The translations under genes were made by a program, and so were the position numbers. A stretch of DNA of 64,000 bases from an uncultured Mycoplasmatota bacterium (GTDB taxonomy: Bacteria > Bacillota_I > Bacilli_A > RF39 > UBA660), in assembly GCA_900543825.1 (NCBI GenBank), contig UQSR01000003.1:67525-131524 (forward strand), written 5' to 3'. Of this stretch, positions 54,566-63,428 are shown piece after piece. The notes beneath the pieces are model-generated. The model did no database searches, had not been told where the DNA came from, and worked only from the letters and a program-made list of their open reading frames with translations. Positions within the stretch are counted from its first letter, which is position 1, and the number at the start of each line of letters is the position of its first letter.

Positions 54566-55378
54566 TTATGTGATTTTTTTCTTATTTTTAGACAAATAAT
54601 TTGTTAATAAGAAGGAAATTACCATAAAAATCATTGATAAAATACCTCTAAAACTAAATTCAAGCCCTGGAAATATAGATAAAGTAGATCCACACACAAA
54701 TCCAATTATAATACTGTATGTTAGAGATAAGTGTTTATTAAATAAATAATTGACAACCTTAATTAGGATTATTACGCCAACAATGATACCAATTATAAAA
54801 GGTATAAATGATATCCATTCAAAATAAGATAAGCTAAACGGTTTAGATAACATTAGCAACACTCTCTCATACATTCCAAGTAGCATCATAAAAAACGAAC
54901 TGCTTATGCCTGGAATAATTTTACCCGAAATGTATAAAATACCTGCTATAAAAAGTTTTATAGGATTTAAATTAGAAACATTATCATAACTAATAACACT
55001 TGGAATTACAATAAGTAATAATGAAAAAATAACAGAAAAAATTAAAGTTTTCATTTTAAGAACCCCACCATTATCTTTTAACTCATTAACAAGAATAGGC
55101 ACTCCACCAAATATCAATCCTATAAATATATATTTCATTTGGAATTCGTAATATTCATATATTTTAAGGAGTATATTACCAAAAATAATCACTCCAATCA
55201 TAATTCCAATTATTATGGGAAATAATATAATGATTTTTTTTAATGTTTTTATACTAGAATCATTAAGTACAGTTAAAACTTTATCATAAATACCAACTAG
55301 TATTGCTATTGCAGACCCACTAACACCCGGTAAAACAACTCCTATACCAATTAATATTGAAACAAGAAAACTATACAT
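54566..55378 (-). CDS. DUF368 family polyprenyl-phosphate transporter (PopT-like)
   Basis: 270 aa, about eight membrane helices in two halves. The twin motifs LPGVSGSAIAILVGIYD and IPGISSSFFMMLLGMYE are the DUF368 signature. Members recycle undecaprenyl phosphate across the membrane for cell-wall synthesis. It overlaps gdpD by 8 nt, and two tRNA genes follow on the same strand. Confidence 0.9.
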   Translation of the reverse strand: MYSFLVSILIGIGVVLPGVSGSAIAILVGIYDKVLTVLNDSSIKTLKKIIILFPIIIGIMIGVIIFGNILLKIYEYYEFQMKYIFIGLIFGGVPILVNELKDNGGVLKMKTLIFSVIFSLLLIVIPSVISYDNVSNLNPIKLFIAGILYISGKIIPGISSSFFMMLLGMYERVLLMLSKPFSLSYFEWISFIPFIIGIIVGVIILIKVVNYLFNKHLSLTYSIIIGFVCGSTLSIFPGLEFSFRGILSMIFMVISFLLTNYLSKNKKKIT

Positions 55379-56078
55379 TCATTCTTTCCTTCTTTAGAAA
55401 TTTTTTCACATCATAACCACTATCATATATAATTCTATCCACACCAATATTTTTCAACCTTTTTATTTCAGATTTACCCAAAACACCCCATGCGCTTACA
55501 ATAAAATTATTGTTTTTAAGCTTTGTAACCTCATCCTTGCTAAGGCAAATTGCAGTACAAAGTACATGGTTTAGTTTTATATTTTTGCAATCTTTAATAA
55601 TTGAATCGTTAACATCATATATCAACCAACCAAGTTTAATTGAATTATCCATTTCTCTTATTCTTTTGAGCAAATTATATTTAAACGATATAAGCACGAC
55701 ATTTTTCAAACTATATTGTTTTAATGTATCTACTATGAGTTTTTCATAACCTGTTTCTTTTAATTCAATATATACATTTACATTTCTTTCAGAAAAATTT
55801 TTTAAAAACTCAGTTAATCTAACAATTTTCTCTCCCTTATAATATTCATCTCCAAAATCCATATTTAATAATTCATCAAATGTATAATCAGCCACTTTAC
55901 CACTATAATTAGATGTTCTATCAACAGATTTATCATGTATAAGTACAAGTACATCATCTTTTGTTTTCCTTAAGTCAGTCTCTATACCATCACTACCTAC
56001 TAAATATGCTAAATAATAGGCACTCATTGTATTTTCAGGAGCATATTTTGATTCACCTCTATGAGAATACACTTTCAT
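55371..56078 (-). CDS. glycerophosphodiester phosphodiesterase
   Basis: 235 aa from the ATG at 56078 after AGGTGAT. GDPD signatures: YSHRGESKYAPENTMSAY, SDGIETDLRKTKDDVLVLIHD, YIELKE and WGVLGKSEIKRL; catalytic His, Glu and Asp present. No signal peptide, so cytosolic. It hydrolyses glycerophosphodiesters to glycerol-3-phosphate. Coupled with popT. Confidence 0.94.
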   Translation of the reverse strand: MKVYSHRGESKYAPENTMSAYYLAYLVGSDGIETDLRKTKDDVLVLIHDKSVDRTSNYSGKVADYTFDELLNMDFGDEYYKGEKIVRLTEFLKNFSERNVNVYIELKETGYEKLIVDTLKQYSLKNVVLISFKYNLLKRIREMDNSIKLGWLIYDVNDSIIKDCKNIKLNHVLCTAICLSKDEVTKLKNNNFIVSAWGVLGKSEIKRLKNIGVDRIIYDSGYDVKKFLKKERMNV

Positions 56079-56110
56079 TTTATCACCTATTATATAATAT
56101 GAAGAAAATA

Positions 56111-56132
56111 AAAAAAAAGACTGAGCAGTCTT
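56111..56132 (-). terminator. terminator of the upstream tRNA cluster
   Basis: Minus strand AAGACTG - CT - CAGTCTT then T8, right after tRNA-fMet. It separates the tRNA array from gdpD-popT. Confidence 0.85.
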
Positions 56133-56145
56133 CATTAATCAATAT

Positions 56146-56222
56146 TGGTTGCGGGAGTAGGATTTGAACCTACGACCTTTGGGTTATGAGCCCAACGAGC
56201 TGCCAGACTGCTCCATCCCGCG
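56146..56222 (-). tRNA. initiator tRNA-fMet (CAT)
   Basis: 77 nt with CCA. C1-A72 mismatch, three G-C pairs next to the anticodon loop (GGG-CTCATAA-CCC), hallmarks of initiator tRNA. Confidence 0.97.
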
Positions 56223-56236
56223 ATGTAAAAAATTAG

Positions 56237-56329
56237 TGGCGGAGAAAGAGGGATTCGAACCCCCGCGCCGGTTACCCGACCTCCTGGTTTTCAAGACCAG
56301 TCCCTTCAGCCAGACTTGGGTATTTCTCC
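56237..56329 (-). tRNA. tRNA-Ser (TGA)
   Basis: 93 nt with long variable arm and CCA. Loop CTTGAAA. Acceptor GGAGAAA/TTTCTCC fully paired. Confidence 0.97.
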
Positions 56330-56333
56330 ATAA

Positions 56334-56422
56334 TGGTGCCTCAGGCCGGACTTGAACCGGCACGTGATTTAACTCACGCAGGATTTTAAGTCCTGTGCGT
56401 CTACCAATTTCGCCACCTGGGC
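56334..56422 (-). tRNA. tRNA-Leu (TAA) with mismatched acceptor stem
   Basis: 89 nt with long variable arm and CCA. Loop CTTAAAA. The acceptor halves are GCCCAGG and CTGAGGC: pairs 4-69 (C-A) and 5-68 (A-G) cannot form and 6-67 is G-U. Body and arms are normal. It may be a hybrid of two tRNA-Leu genes at an assembly join. Confidence 0.88.
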
Positions 56423-56435
56423 TTATTCAGTTAAA

Positions 56436-56511
56436 TGGTGACCCGCAGGCGACTCGAACGCCTGACCCTCTGATTAAAAGTCAGATGCTCTACCAACTGA
56501 GCTAGCGGGTC
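56436..56511 (-). tRNA. tRNA-Lys (TTT)
   Basis: 76 nt with CCA. Loop CTTTTAA. Acceptor GACCCGC/GCGGGTC. Confidence 0.97.
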
Positions 56512-56519
56512 ATACCTTA

Positions 56520-56595
56520 TGGCTGGGGTAGCTGGATTCGAACCAGCGCAATGACAGAGTCAAAGTCTGTTGCCTTACCGCTTGGCTATACCCCA
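56520..56595 (-). tRNA. tRNA-Gln (TTG)
   Basis: 76 nt with CCA. Loop CTTTGAC. Acceptor TGGGGTA/TACCCCA. Confidence 0.97.
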
Positions 56596-56608
56596 TTCAT
56601 TAGATAGA

Positions 56609-56692
56609 TGGTGGAGAGGAGTGGATTCGAACCACCGAACCAAAAGGAACTGAGTTACAGTCAGCCGCGTTTAGCCACTTCGCTACCTCTCC
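56609..56692 (-). tRNA. tRNA-Tyr (GTA)
   Basis: 84 nt with long variable arm and CCA. Loop CTGTAAC. Acceptor GGAGAGG/CCTCTCC. Confidence 0.97.
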
Positions 56693-56696
56693 ATCA

Positions 56697-56772
<76 letters not shown>

Positions 56773-56805
56773 ATCTTCTATAATTTATTTCAAACACTAT
56801 TTTAA

Positions 56806-56881
56806 TGGTGGAGGCTAACGGGCTCGAACCGCTGACCCTCTGCTTGTAAGGCAGATGCTCTCCCAACTGAGCTAAGCCTCC
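56806..56881 (-). tRNA. tRNA-Val (TAC)
   Basis: 76 nt with CCA. Loop CTTACAA. Acceptor GGAGGCT/AGCCTCC. First gene of the tRNA transcript. Confidence 0.97.
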
Positions 56882-56898
56882 TTGACTAGTGCCCACTT

Positions 56899-56927
56899 AT
56901 AATAACATCTCTATACCTTTACGTCAA
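56899..56927 (-). promoter_or_regulatory. promoter of the tRNA cluster
   Basis: Minus strand TTGACG, 17-nt spacer, TATTAT, about 18 nt before tRNA-Val. Confidence 0.8.
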
Positions 56928-57017
56928 CAGTTTTTTGTAATTTTTTTTATTTTTTTGTTAAATTTATTTTTTTACCTATTCTATTTTCTTTTTTCACCTT
57001 TTTATTATGTTATTATT

Positions 57018-57026
57018 TGTTATAAT
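57018..57026 (+). promoter_or_regulatory. extended -10 promoter of galE
   Basis: TGTTATAAT, 40 nt before the start codon; no good -35 is seen. Confidence 0.6.
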
Positions 57027-57066
57027 AGAATCGTAAAATAAGCAAGATGCTATGGAGGATATAAAA

Positions 57067-58068
57067 ATGAAAGTACTCGTTGCTGGTGGTGCTGGTTATA
57101 TTGGTAGCCACATTTGTGTAGAGTTATTACAAGCAAATCACGAAGTTGTAGTGATTGATGATTTCTCTAACTCAAAACCAGAAGTCTTAGGATATATTAA
57201 AGATATTACTGGAAAAGAAGTAAAGTTTTATGAATTCAATATTTTAGATGAAAAGAAAACAGAAGAAGTTTTTAAAGAAAATGATTTAGATGCTGTTATT
57301 CACTGTGCTGCTTTTAAAGCAGTTGGAGAATCTGTTGAAAAACCTATTGAATATTATACAAACAATTTAACAACAACTTTAATTGTTGCTAAAATGATGA
57401 AAAAATATCATGTCAACAATATTGTTTTTTCATCAAGTGCTACAGTTTATGGAGATCCTGAAGTGGTTCCTCTTACTGAAGATTGTAAATTAGGTGAAAC
57501 AACAAATCCATATGGAGCAAGTAAAGCAATGATGGAAAGAATTTTAACAGATGTACAACATGCTTGTCCTGAAATGTCAGTTACTTTATTACGCTACTTC
57601 AATCCAATTGGTGCCCATGAATCTGGATTACTTGGAGAAGATCCAAAAGGTATTCCAAATAACTTAATGCCTTATATTATGAAAGTAGCTGCTGGAGAAC
57701 TTCCTTGTTTAGGTGTCTTTGGTGATGATTATGATACACCTGATGGTACAGGTGTACGTGATTATATCCATGTTGTTGACCTTGCTAAAGGACATGTTCT
57801 AGCAATTGAAAAATACAACAAACCTGGATTACATATTTGTAACTTAGGAACTGGTCAAGGATATAGTGTTTTAGAACTTGTTCATGCTTTTGAAAGAGTA
57901 AATGGTGTTAAAGTAAAATACGAAATCAAACCTCGTCGTGCCGGAGACATTGCTACATGTTATGCAGATCCTACAAGAGCTAAAGAAGAACTTGGTTGGG
58001 TTGCTACTAGAGGCATTGATGAAATGTGTAGAGATACATGGAACTTTGCTAAAACAAGAATGAAATAG
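57067..58068 (+). CDS. galE: UDP-glucose 4-epimerase
   Basis: 333 aa from the ATG at 57067 (GGAGG eight bases upstream; an ATG at 57052 is too close to its own SD). NAD-binding GGAGYIGSH, catalytic Ser-Ser-Ala-Thr block SSSATVYG and YGASK, GVRDYIHVVDLAKGH. Interconverts UDP-glucose and UDP-galactose. Arg is encoded by several CGT/CGC codons, unlike genes left of the tRNA cluster. Confidence 0.96.
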   Translation: MKVLVAGGAGYIGSHICVELLQANHEVVVIDDFSNSKPEVLGYIKDITGKEVKFYEFNILDEKKTEEVFKENDLDAVIHCAAFKAVGESVEKPIEYYTNNLTTTLIVAKMMKKYHVNNIVFSSSATVYGDPEVVPLTEDCKLGETTNPYGASKAMMERILTDVQHACPEMSVTLLRYFNPIGAHESGLLGEDPKGIPNNLMPYIMKVAAGELPCLGVFGDDYDTPDGTGVRDYIHVVDLAKGHVLAIEKYNKPGLHICNLGTGQGYSVLELVHAFERVNGVKVKYEIKPRRAGDIATCYADPTRAKEELGWVATRGIDEMCRDTWNFAKTRMK

Positions 58069-58087
58069 CCTCTGGCTATTTTTTTTA
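58063..58087 (+). terminator. terminator of galE
   Basis: AAATAGCC - TCT - GGCTATTT then T-run; overlaps the stop codon. Confidence 0.85.
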
Positions 58088-58142
58088 TTGTTTATATAGG
58101 TGAAATTTGATATTATAGAAAAGTATAAAAGGAGGAACTTCT

Positions 58143-58562
58143 ATGGATTTTTTTAAAAAAATCGGGAAAGAAGTGAGCGTCTTTGGGCTTGTATTTGTAG
58201 TTTTTATTGCATTATTTGCTTATAGACAAGCAACACATGTTGAACTTTCAACAATTTCCCAAGATAAATTAGAAGAAAAAATCAAAGATAAAGATAGTTT
58301 TGTAGTCGTTGTAGGTAGTGATAAGGATAATACGACATTGAACTACAAAAATGTTTGCTTAAAATATTTAGAAAAAAATCATAGTGATAAAATTTATTAT
58401 GTAAATTTAGCTAAAGAAAATAATGCAACAACATACATTCAAAAAACTTTTAAAACAGATGATGGAACAATTCCTTCAACATTCGTTATGAAAAACGGAA
58501 AAGTAAAAGTTCAAAAATCTGGTTCTTTATCATATTATAGAATTGCTGAATTATTTAAATAA
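58143..58562 (+). CDS. membrane-anchored thioredoxin-fold protein without CxxC
   Basis: 139 aa. N-terminal membrane helix (about 12-28), then a thioredoxin-like domain with YYVNLAKE and the cis-Pro strand IPSTFVMKNGKVKVQKSG. The active-site position reads GSDKDNTT, so it is not a redox enzyme; it may be a structural or partner protein. SD GGAGG. Confidence 0.7.
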   Translation: MDFFKKIGKEVSVFGLVFVVFIALFAYRQATHVELSTISQDKLEEKIKDKDSFVVVVGSDKDNTTLNYKNVCLKYLEKNHSDKIYYVNLAKENNATTYIQKTFKTDDGTIPSTFVMKNGKVKVQKSGSLSYYRIAELFK

Positions 58563-58592
58563 AAAACGAACTCATATTTGAGTTCGTTTTTT
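58561..58592. terminator. bidirectional terminator
   Basis: AAAAAACGAACTCA - TATT - TGAGTTCGTTTTTT, between convergent 58143 gene and alr. Confidence 0.93.
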
Positions 58593-59691
58593 ATAACAAT
58601 TCTTTTACTTGTCCATCTTGAACATAGACCCTTGGTACACGTTTAGAAATCAAACATAAAACTTCATAAGAAATCGTATCTAGATCTTTCGCCATACTTT
58701 CAAGAGAAATATGTTCACCAAAAATTTCTACTCGATCTCCTATTTTTACATTTTCATCTACTCTAACCATCATTTGATCCATACATACACGTCCTACAAT
58801 TTCATAATACTTACCATTGATATATACTTTACGCCCTTGATTTTTTCTAATAAAACCATCTGCATAACCAATTGGTAATGTTGCAATGTATTCATCTTCT
58901 TTAGCCGTATATGTTAAACCATATCCCACTTGATCTCCTGCTGGTATTTTTTTAATCATTGCTACTTTTGTATAAAGTGACATTACTTGTTTGAATTTTG
59001 TTTCTTCTTCACCATTTGGTGAACATCCATACATAGTAATTCCTAATCTTCCCATATTTGATTTTTCATCATGATGATAGGTCATTGCTGCTGAATTACA
59101 ACAATGAATATATTTGAATTTACAATTACCTATCATTTCATAAAATAAACTTCTTTGTTTTTCAAAAGCAACATCATCTCCATCAGCTGTCGCAAAGTGT
59201 GTAAAGATTCCTTCTACATTAAATTTATCAGGATCAACTAGTTTTAATAAAGTTGATAATTCTTCTTTAGACATTAAACCAATACGATGCATTCCTGTAT
59301 CTAATTTAATATGCACTTTTAATATTTGTCCCTTATCAATTAAATGATCCAATAATTTTAAATAAGCAACTGAAACCATTGTTAAAGAAATATCATATTT
59401 AATAGCTAAATCAATATCTTCTTTACTTGTTGGAATAGCTCCTAAAATCAATATCCCTTTATTAATTCCTAATTCTCTTAACTCAATTGCTTCTTGAAGT
59501 GTTGCAACAGCAAACATTTCAATATAATCAATATCCTTTAAAAAACTAGCAACTTCTTTATACCCATGACCATAAGCATCCGCTTTAATCACAGCCATCA
59601 ACGGTCTTTTAAATTCACTATGTGCTAATTCAACATTATATTTTAAATGGTCTAAATCTACAATTGCATACGTGTCACGCTTTAAATTCAT
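58591..59691 (-). CDS. alr: alanine racemase
   Basis: 366 aa from the ATG at 59691 after GGAGGTG. PLP-binding lysine in AVIKADAYGHG, catalytic tyrosine in GYGLTYTA, HIKLDTGMHRIG. Makes D-alanine for peptidoglycan. Confidence 0.97.
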   Translation of the reverse strand: MNLKRDTYAIVDLDHLKYNVELAHSEFKRPLMAVIKADAYGHGYKEVASFLKDIDYIEMFAVATLQEAIELRELGINKGILILGAIPTSKEDIDLAIKYDISLTMVSVAYLKLLDHLIDKGQILKVHIKLDTGMHRIGLMSKEELSTLLKLVDPDKFNVEGIFTHFATADGDDVAFEKQRSLFYEMIGNCKFKYIHCCNSAAMTYHHDEKSNMGRLGITMYGCSPNGEEETKFKQVMSLYTKVAMIKKIPAGDQVGYGLTYTAKEDEYIATLPIGYADGFIRKNQGRKVYINGKYYEIVGRVCMDQMMVRVDENVKIGDRVEIFGEHISLESMAKDLDTISYEVLCLISKRVPRVYVQDGQVKELL

Positions 59692-59751
59692 AAAGACACC
59701 TCCAAACAATAGTATAATCCAACCCATTTCATAATTCAATTTGAAATCTCT

Positions 59752-60732
59752 TTATTTTGTCGATGAAGTTTGCATACTTGTCATGACTGAAAGCATTTCT
59801 TCTTTCGTTAAATCTTGTGAATATAAAGAACACATCATTCCATGATACATCATCGATAATTTTCCAGGTTGATAATATGCAAACCCATCTATTAAATCGA
59901 TCACTTCATCATCAGAAAACTGCATTACTTGTTGATCATTTACTTGTGTTTCTACCATTGTAAAACTTTTATCACCACTAAATTTTAAAATATGATTTTT
60001 ATCCCCTTCTATTGAAGACACTGTTTCACTTTCTAATTTAGCTCCTAATAGAGAAACTGGATATAAAACATCGTTATTTGCGGATGTTTTGACATCCTTT
60101 TTTGATTCTTTCAATGCTTGATTTTGATTAAAATGTTTCTCTTTAAAATTTTTATTTTTATGAAATTCATTTACTTTACAAGTAACAATTTCTGTCTCAT
60201 CTTGATCTAGACATAAAACAATCAATGGTTTTAATTTTTTATCAAAAATAACTTCTTGTTTAACAATTCTTGTATCATTAGGGTATTTCACCTTTGCTTC
60301 TACTTGATATCCTTTTTCAATCTTTTTAACTTTATTATTTTCTAATAATTGAATTAAATAATGATAAATATATGGTTTAGGACTATTTTCAGGCCAATCA
60401 CTTTGAAATTTAAACATTTGATTAAGTGTTGGTGTTAAAACATAGACTCCTTTTTTATTTTTTATAATGATTTGTGATTGATTTAAACTTTTATCATAAA
60501 GTTCTACTCGATAATATTTTTGTTTATCTTTTTTTAAATAATCTACTTTTACTTCATAACTTTTAAGTTCATCATTTTGTGTCATTTCCATATCACATAC
60601 AAGTTGATAAGAACTCATACTTTTAGCTTCTTTTAACGTTTCATCCAATGAATTATTTTTAAATTTAAAAAAAACAACAATACCTATTGCACAAATGACT
60701 AAACCTATAATGACAATATATAATTTTTTCAA
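59752..60732 (-). CDS. LolA-like protein (GerS-like), TTG start
   Basis: 326 aa. The best start is TTG at 60732, 5 nt after GGAGGGA; the frame otherwise opens upstream without a site. N-terminal membrane anchor (about 3-22), then a LolA-type beta domain (YQLVCDMEMTQNDELKSYEVKVDY, GVYVLTPTLNQMFKFQSDWPENS). Similar proteins in spore formers include GerS. No lipobox is seen. Confidence 0.65.
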   Translation of the reverse strand: MKKLYIVIIGLVICAIGIVVFFKFKNNSLDETLKEAKSMSSYQLVCDMEMTQNDELKSYEVKVDYLKKDKQKYYRVELYDKSLNQSQIIIKNKKGVYVLTPTLNQMFKFQSDWPENSPKPYIYHYLIQLLENNKVKKIEKGYQVEAKVKYPNDTRIVKQEVIFDKKLKPLIVLCLDQDETEIVTCKVNEFHKNKNFKEKHFNQNQALKESKKDVKTSANNDVLYPVSLLGAKLESETVSSIEGDKNHILKFSGDKSFTMVETQVNDQQVMQFSDDEVIDLIDGFAYYQPGKLSMMYHGMMCSLYSQDLTKEEMLSVMTSMQTSSTK

Positions 60733-60826
60733 ATCTATCCCTCCATTATAAAAATATTCTTTATTTATTTTTATATGTATAAAATACAAATTTACGGGAT
60801 AGACTCTATTTAAGGAGGTTAAGAAA

Positions 60827-61030
60827 ATGAATGCATTACAAAAAACAGCACTTGTTTTTACTGTGATCGGTGCTATTAATTGGGGTCTTATTGGCTTATT
60901 TAATTTTAATTTGGTAGATAGTTTATTTGGTCAAAATAGTTTTTTATCAATGCTCATTTATATTGTTGTAGGAATAGCTGGACTCATTAATATTATGCTT
61001 TTCTTTACGGACTTAAATATAAAAGAGTAG
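60827..61030 (+). CDS. DUF378 family small membrane protein
   Basis: 67 aa, two membrane helices. KTALVFTVIGAINWGLIGLFNFNLVD is the DUF378 signature. SD AAGGAGG. Function unknown. Confidence 0.92.
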   Translation: MNALQKTALVFTVIGAINWGLIGLFNFNLVDSLFGQNSFLSMLIYIVVGIAGLINIMLFFTDLNIKE

Positions 61031-61044
61031 CTAAGCTACTCTAT
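61022..61044. terminator. bidirectional terminator
   Basis: AGAGTAGC - TAA - GCTACTCT overlapping the stops of convergent genes; the T-tracts are short. Confidence 0.65.
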
Positions 61045-61656
61045 TTCAAATGTGGACATATGTCCATCTTTAGTATCAATTTTAATACGATTTTTTACCA
61101 TTTTTAACATTGGAATATCATGTAAAGAATCCGAATAGGCATAAGATAAGTCATAATCTATTTCTAGATTATGATTTTTTATCACTTCTTGGATTCTTTT
61201 TACCTTTTCTTCATTTTTACAATTTTTTCCAATCATTTGACTTGTATATTTACCATCTTTAATGTCTGTTTTAGTTCCTAAAATTTCATCTACTGGTAAC
61301 TTACAAAAACGAAGATAAGCTTCTACAGAGGCACTACATATATAAATCGTATACCCTTCTGCCTTTTTCTTTTTTAATTCTTCAATGACATTTAAATAAT
61401 AACAAGGTTCTAATACTTCTTGATAAAACTTTTCAATCTCTTGATCAGACATCTTATCTAATGGATATAACCATGCTGATTTTGCTTTATTAAGTGGTTC
61501 TATCTTTAATAGATATAAAGCATAATGATAAACCACTTTTAATAATTTAAAAACAGATAGTGGATGTTTTTTTAAATAATACTTTAAAAGTTTTCCACCA
61601 GAATCTCCATGAATCAAAGTATCATCAAAATCAAAAAATGCAAATCTAGTTAACAC
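61036..61656 (-). CDS. HAD-IB family phosphatase (SerB-like)
   Basis: 206 aa, GTG start one base after the deoD TAG. DFDDTLIHGD (motif I), ICSASVEAYLR (motif II), YAYSDSLHDIPML (motif IV) are as in HAD-IB phosphatases. Substrate uncertain. Confidence 0.85.
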   Translation of the reverse strand: MLTRFAFFDFDDTLIHGDSGGKLLKYYLKKHPLSVFKLLKVVYHYALYLLKIEPLNKAKSAWLYPLDKMSDQEIEKFYQEVLEPCYYLNVIEELKKKKAEGYTIYICSASVEAYLRFCKLPVDEILGTKTDIKDGKYTSQMIGKNCKNEEKVKRIQEVIKNHNLEIDYDLSYAYSDSLHDIPMLKMVKNRIKIDTKDGHMSTFEIE

Positions 61657-62355
61657 CTATGCAATCTCCAAAGCAACTTCCATCATTGCTGTGAAAGTTT
61701 TTTCTCTTTCTTCTGCAGTTGTTTCTTCATTTGTTACTAATGAATCTGAAACAGTTAATAAAGTTAATGCTTTTTTACCAGCGTAAGCTGCATTTGCAAA
61801 TAAAGCATAAGATTCCATTTCTGTAGCAAGGCATCCCATTTTGATCCATTTATCTGCTTTATTGTCTGCATGATAGAACAAATCAGAAGATAGGACATTT
61901 CCTACATGATAAGTTAAATTCTTTTCTTTTGCTTTTTCTACAGCTTTTTCTAATAAACTATAATCAGAAATAGCTGAATAAGTTCCTGGTAATTCATATT
62001 GATGTGCATAATTTGAATCTGTACAAGCACCTTGTACAATAATGATATCTCTTAAATGAACATCTTCTTTAAATGATCCACAAGAACCAATACGAATAAT
62101 ATTTTCTACATCATAAAAATGAAACAATTCATAACTATAAATCCCAATACTAGGCATTCCCATACCCGAACCCATAATAGAAACTTCTTTTCCTTTATAC
62201 GTTCCTGTATAGCCAAACATGCTTCTTGTCGCATTAAATTGTTTAACATTTTCTAAATACGTTTCTGCTAAATATTTTGCACGTAAAGGATCTCCTGGCA
62301 TTAAGACAGTTTTTGCGATATCTCCTTTATTTGCTTGATTATGTGGTGTTGACAT
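61657..62355 (-). CDS. deoD: purine-nucleoside phosphorylase
   Basis: 232 aa from the ATG at 62355 after GGAGGAAG. Hexameric PNP type: MSTPHNQANKGDIAKTVLMPG, GDPLRAKY, GSGMGMPSIGIYSYEL, RIGSCGS and the late SDSLVT. Phosphorolysis of purine (deoxy)nucleosides. Confidence 0.95.
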   Translation of the reverse strand: MSTPHNQANKGDIAKTVLMPGDPLRAKYLAETYLENVKQFNATRSMFGYTGTYKGKEVSIMGSGMGMPSIGIYSYELFHFYDVENIIRIGSCGSFKEDVHLRDIIIVQGACTDSNYAHQYELPGTYSAISDYSLLEKAVEKAKEKNLTYHVGNVLSSDLFYHADNKADKWIKMGCLATEMESYALFANAAYAGKKALTLLTVSDSLVTNEETTAEEREKTFTAMMEVALEIA

Positions 62356-62419
62356 AAACACTTCCTCCTTTATTTTCTCCTTAAAGTTTAACATATTCTT
62401 TTTCAATTGATAATAACTT

Positions 62420-62884
62420 TTAAGAATTTTGTACTTTTCCATCCTTTAAATAATAATATGTTTCAATTTCAGAAGCCTCATTCAATTCTTTTCCTTGTAT
62501 AGCTCTAACAAGATGTTCAACATAATCATCTTCATTACCTGCACCTAAAATAGCCATATACCCTTCTAAAAAGACCATTGGTCCATAACCGTAATCATCT
62601 TCATTAAAATCAATGATTTGATCAATATGATTTTGATAACTTTCTTTCATTTCATCAAACGTTTGTTCATCATCCATATCATAAGCTTTTATTTTCATAT
62701 GTTTTCCAAATTCTTTTTTTATTGCTGGAAGAACATTCTTTTTAAAATGTTGACAATTTGAACAATCTTTTAAATAAAAATAAGTTAATTGATATGTCTC
62801 TTTCCATTCATTTTTTTGATTTTGACAACCAACTAACGGTACTAATAATAAAATAATTAATAGAATCTTTTTTAATTTTTTCAT
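62420..62884 (-). CDS. thioredoxin-like lipoprotein (CSNC)
   Basis: 154 aa. Lipoprotein signal with lipobox LVGC (Cys20), then a thioredoxin fold with active site FYLKDCSNCQHFKK and a later cis-Pro strand YGPMVFLEGY. Probably an extracytoplasmic disulfide reductase or oxidase. Confidence 0.82.
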   Translation of the reverse strand: MKKLKKILLIILLLVPLVGCQNQKNEWKETYQLTYFYLKDCSNCQHFKKNVLPAIKKEFGKHMKIKAYDMDDEQTFDEMKESYQNHIDQIIDFNEDDYGYGPMVFLEGYMAILGAGNEDDYVEHLVRAIQGKELNEASEIETYYYLKDGKVQNS

Positions 62885-62997
62885 TGTTTCACCTTTTCTA
62901 TTTATAATGTTTTCTTTTTATTTTTTAATTATACAGCAATTATTTTTGAATGGAAAGTAATGTGATGAGGGATAAATAATATTAATAATAATATATA

Positions 62998-63026
62998 TTG
63001 AATAAAAATAATATATATAATATAAT
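62998..63026 (+). promoter_or_regulatory. promoter of the nfeD operon
   Basis: TTGAAT, 17-nt spacer, TATAAT. Confidence 0.75.
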
Positions 63027-63048
63027 ACAAGTAGAAAGGATGATAGCT

Positions 63049-63414
63049 ATGGCATTTGTATGGTCAACAAATGAAATTTCAAAGAAAACAGTTACTATTT
63101 ATAGTACAAATCTCACTTTAAACACAGCTGCTTGTAAACATTTTGAAAATGTTCAATATGTATTATTAGGAGTTGATAAAGAGAACAATTTATTAGGAAT
63201 CAAGCCAGTTGACAAAACAGCAATAGATGAAGGAATTTATCCAAGTGATCAATTGCATCGTATTTCAATTGGTAAAAGTTATGGACGTGTTTCTAATAAA
63301 AATTTTATTGAAAACCTTGCTAGAGAATATCATTTAGATTTAAGTGATAAACAAGGTCTAAAGTATCCTGCAAATTTTGATGTTGTTCACCAAATATTAA
63401 CAGTTAATCTATAA
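63049..63414 (+). CDS. uncharacterised protein upstream of nfeD
   Basis: 121 aa, start at 63049 after AAAGGATG. No signal or membrane helix; no family recognised. A structured central part includes YVLLGVDKENNLLGIKPV and HRISIGKSYGRVSNKNFI. It shares an operon with nfeD and an SPFH gene, 14 nt before nfeD. Confidence 0.7.
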   Translation: MAFVWSTNEISKKTVTIYSTNLTLNTAACKHFENVQYVLLGVDKENNLLGIKPVDKTAIDEGIYPSDQLHRISIGKSYGRVSNKNFIENLAREYHLDLSDKQGLKYPANFDVVHQILTVNL

Positions 63415-63428
63415 GGGAGGGATAGATC

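Noticed and set aside
56164..56355. Reading frame across tRNA-fMet and tRNA-Ser
   Set aside because: It lies wholly within tRNA genes on the other strand; a common false gene.
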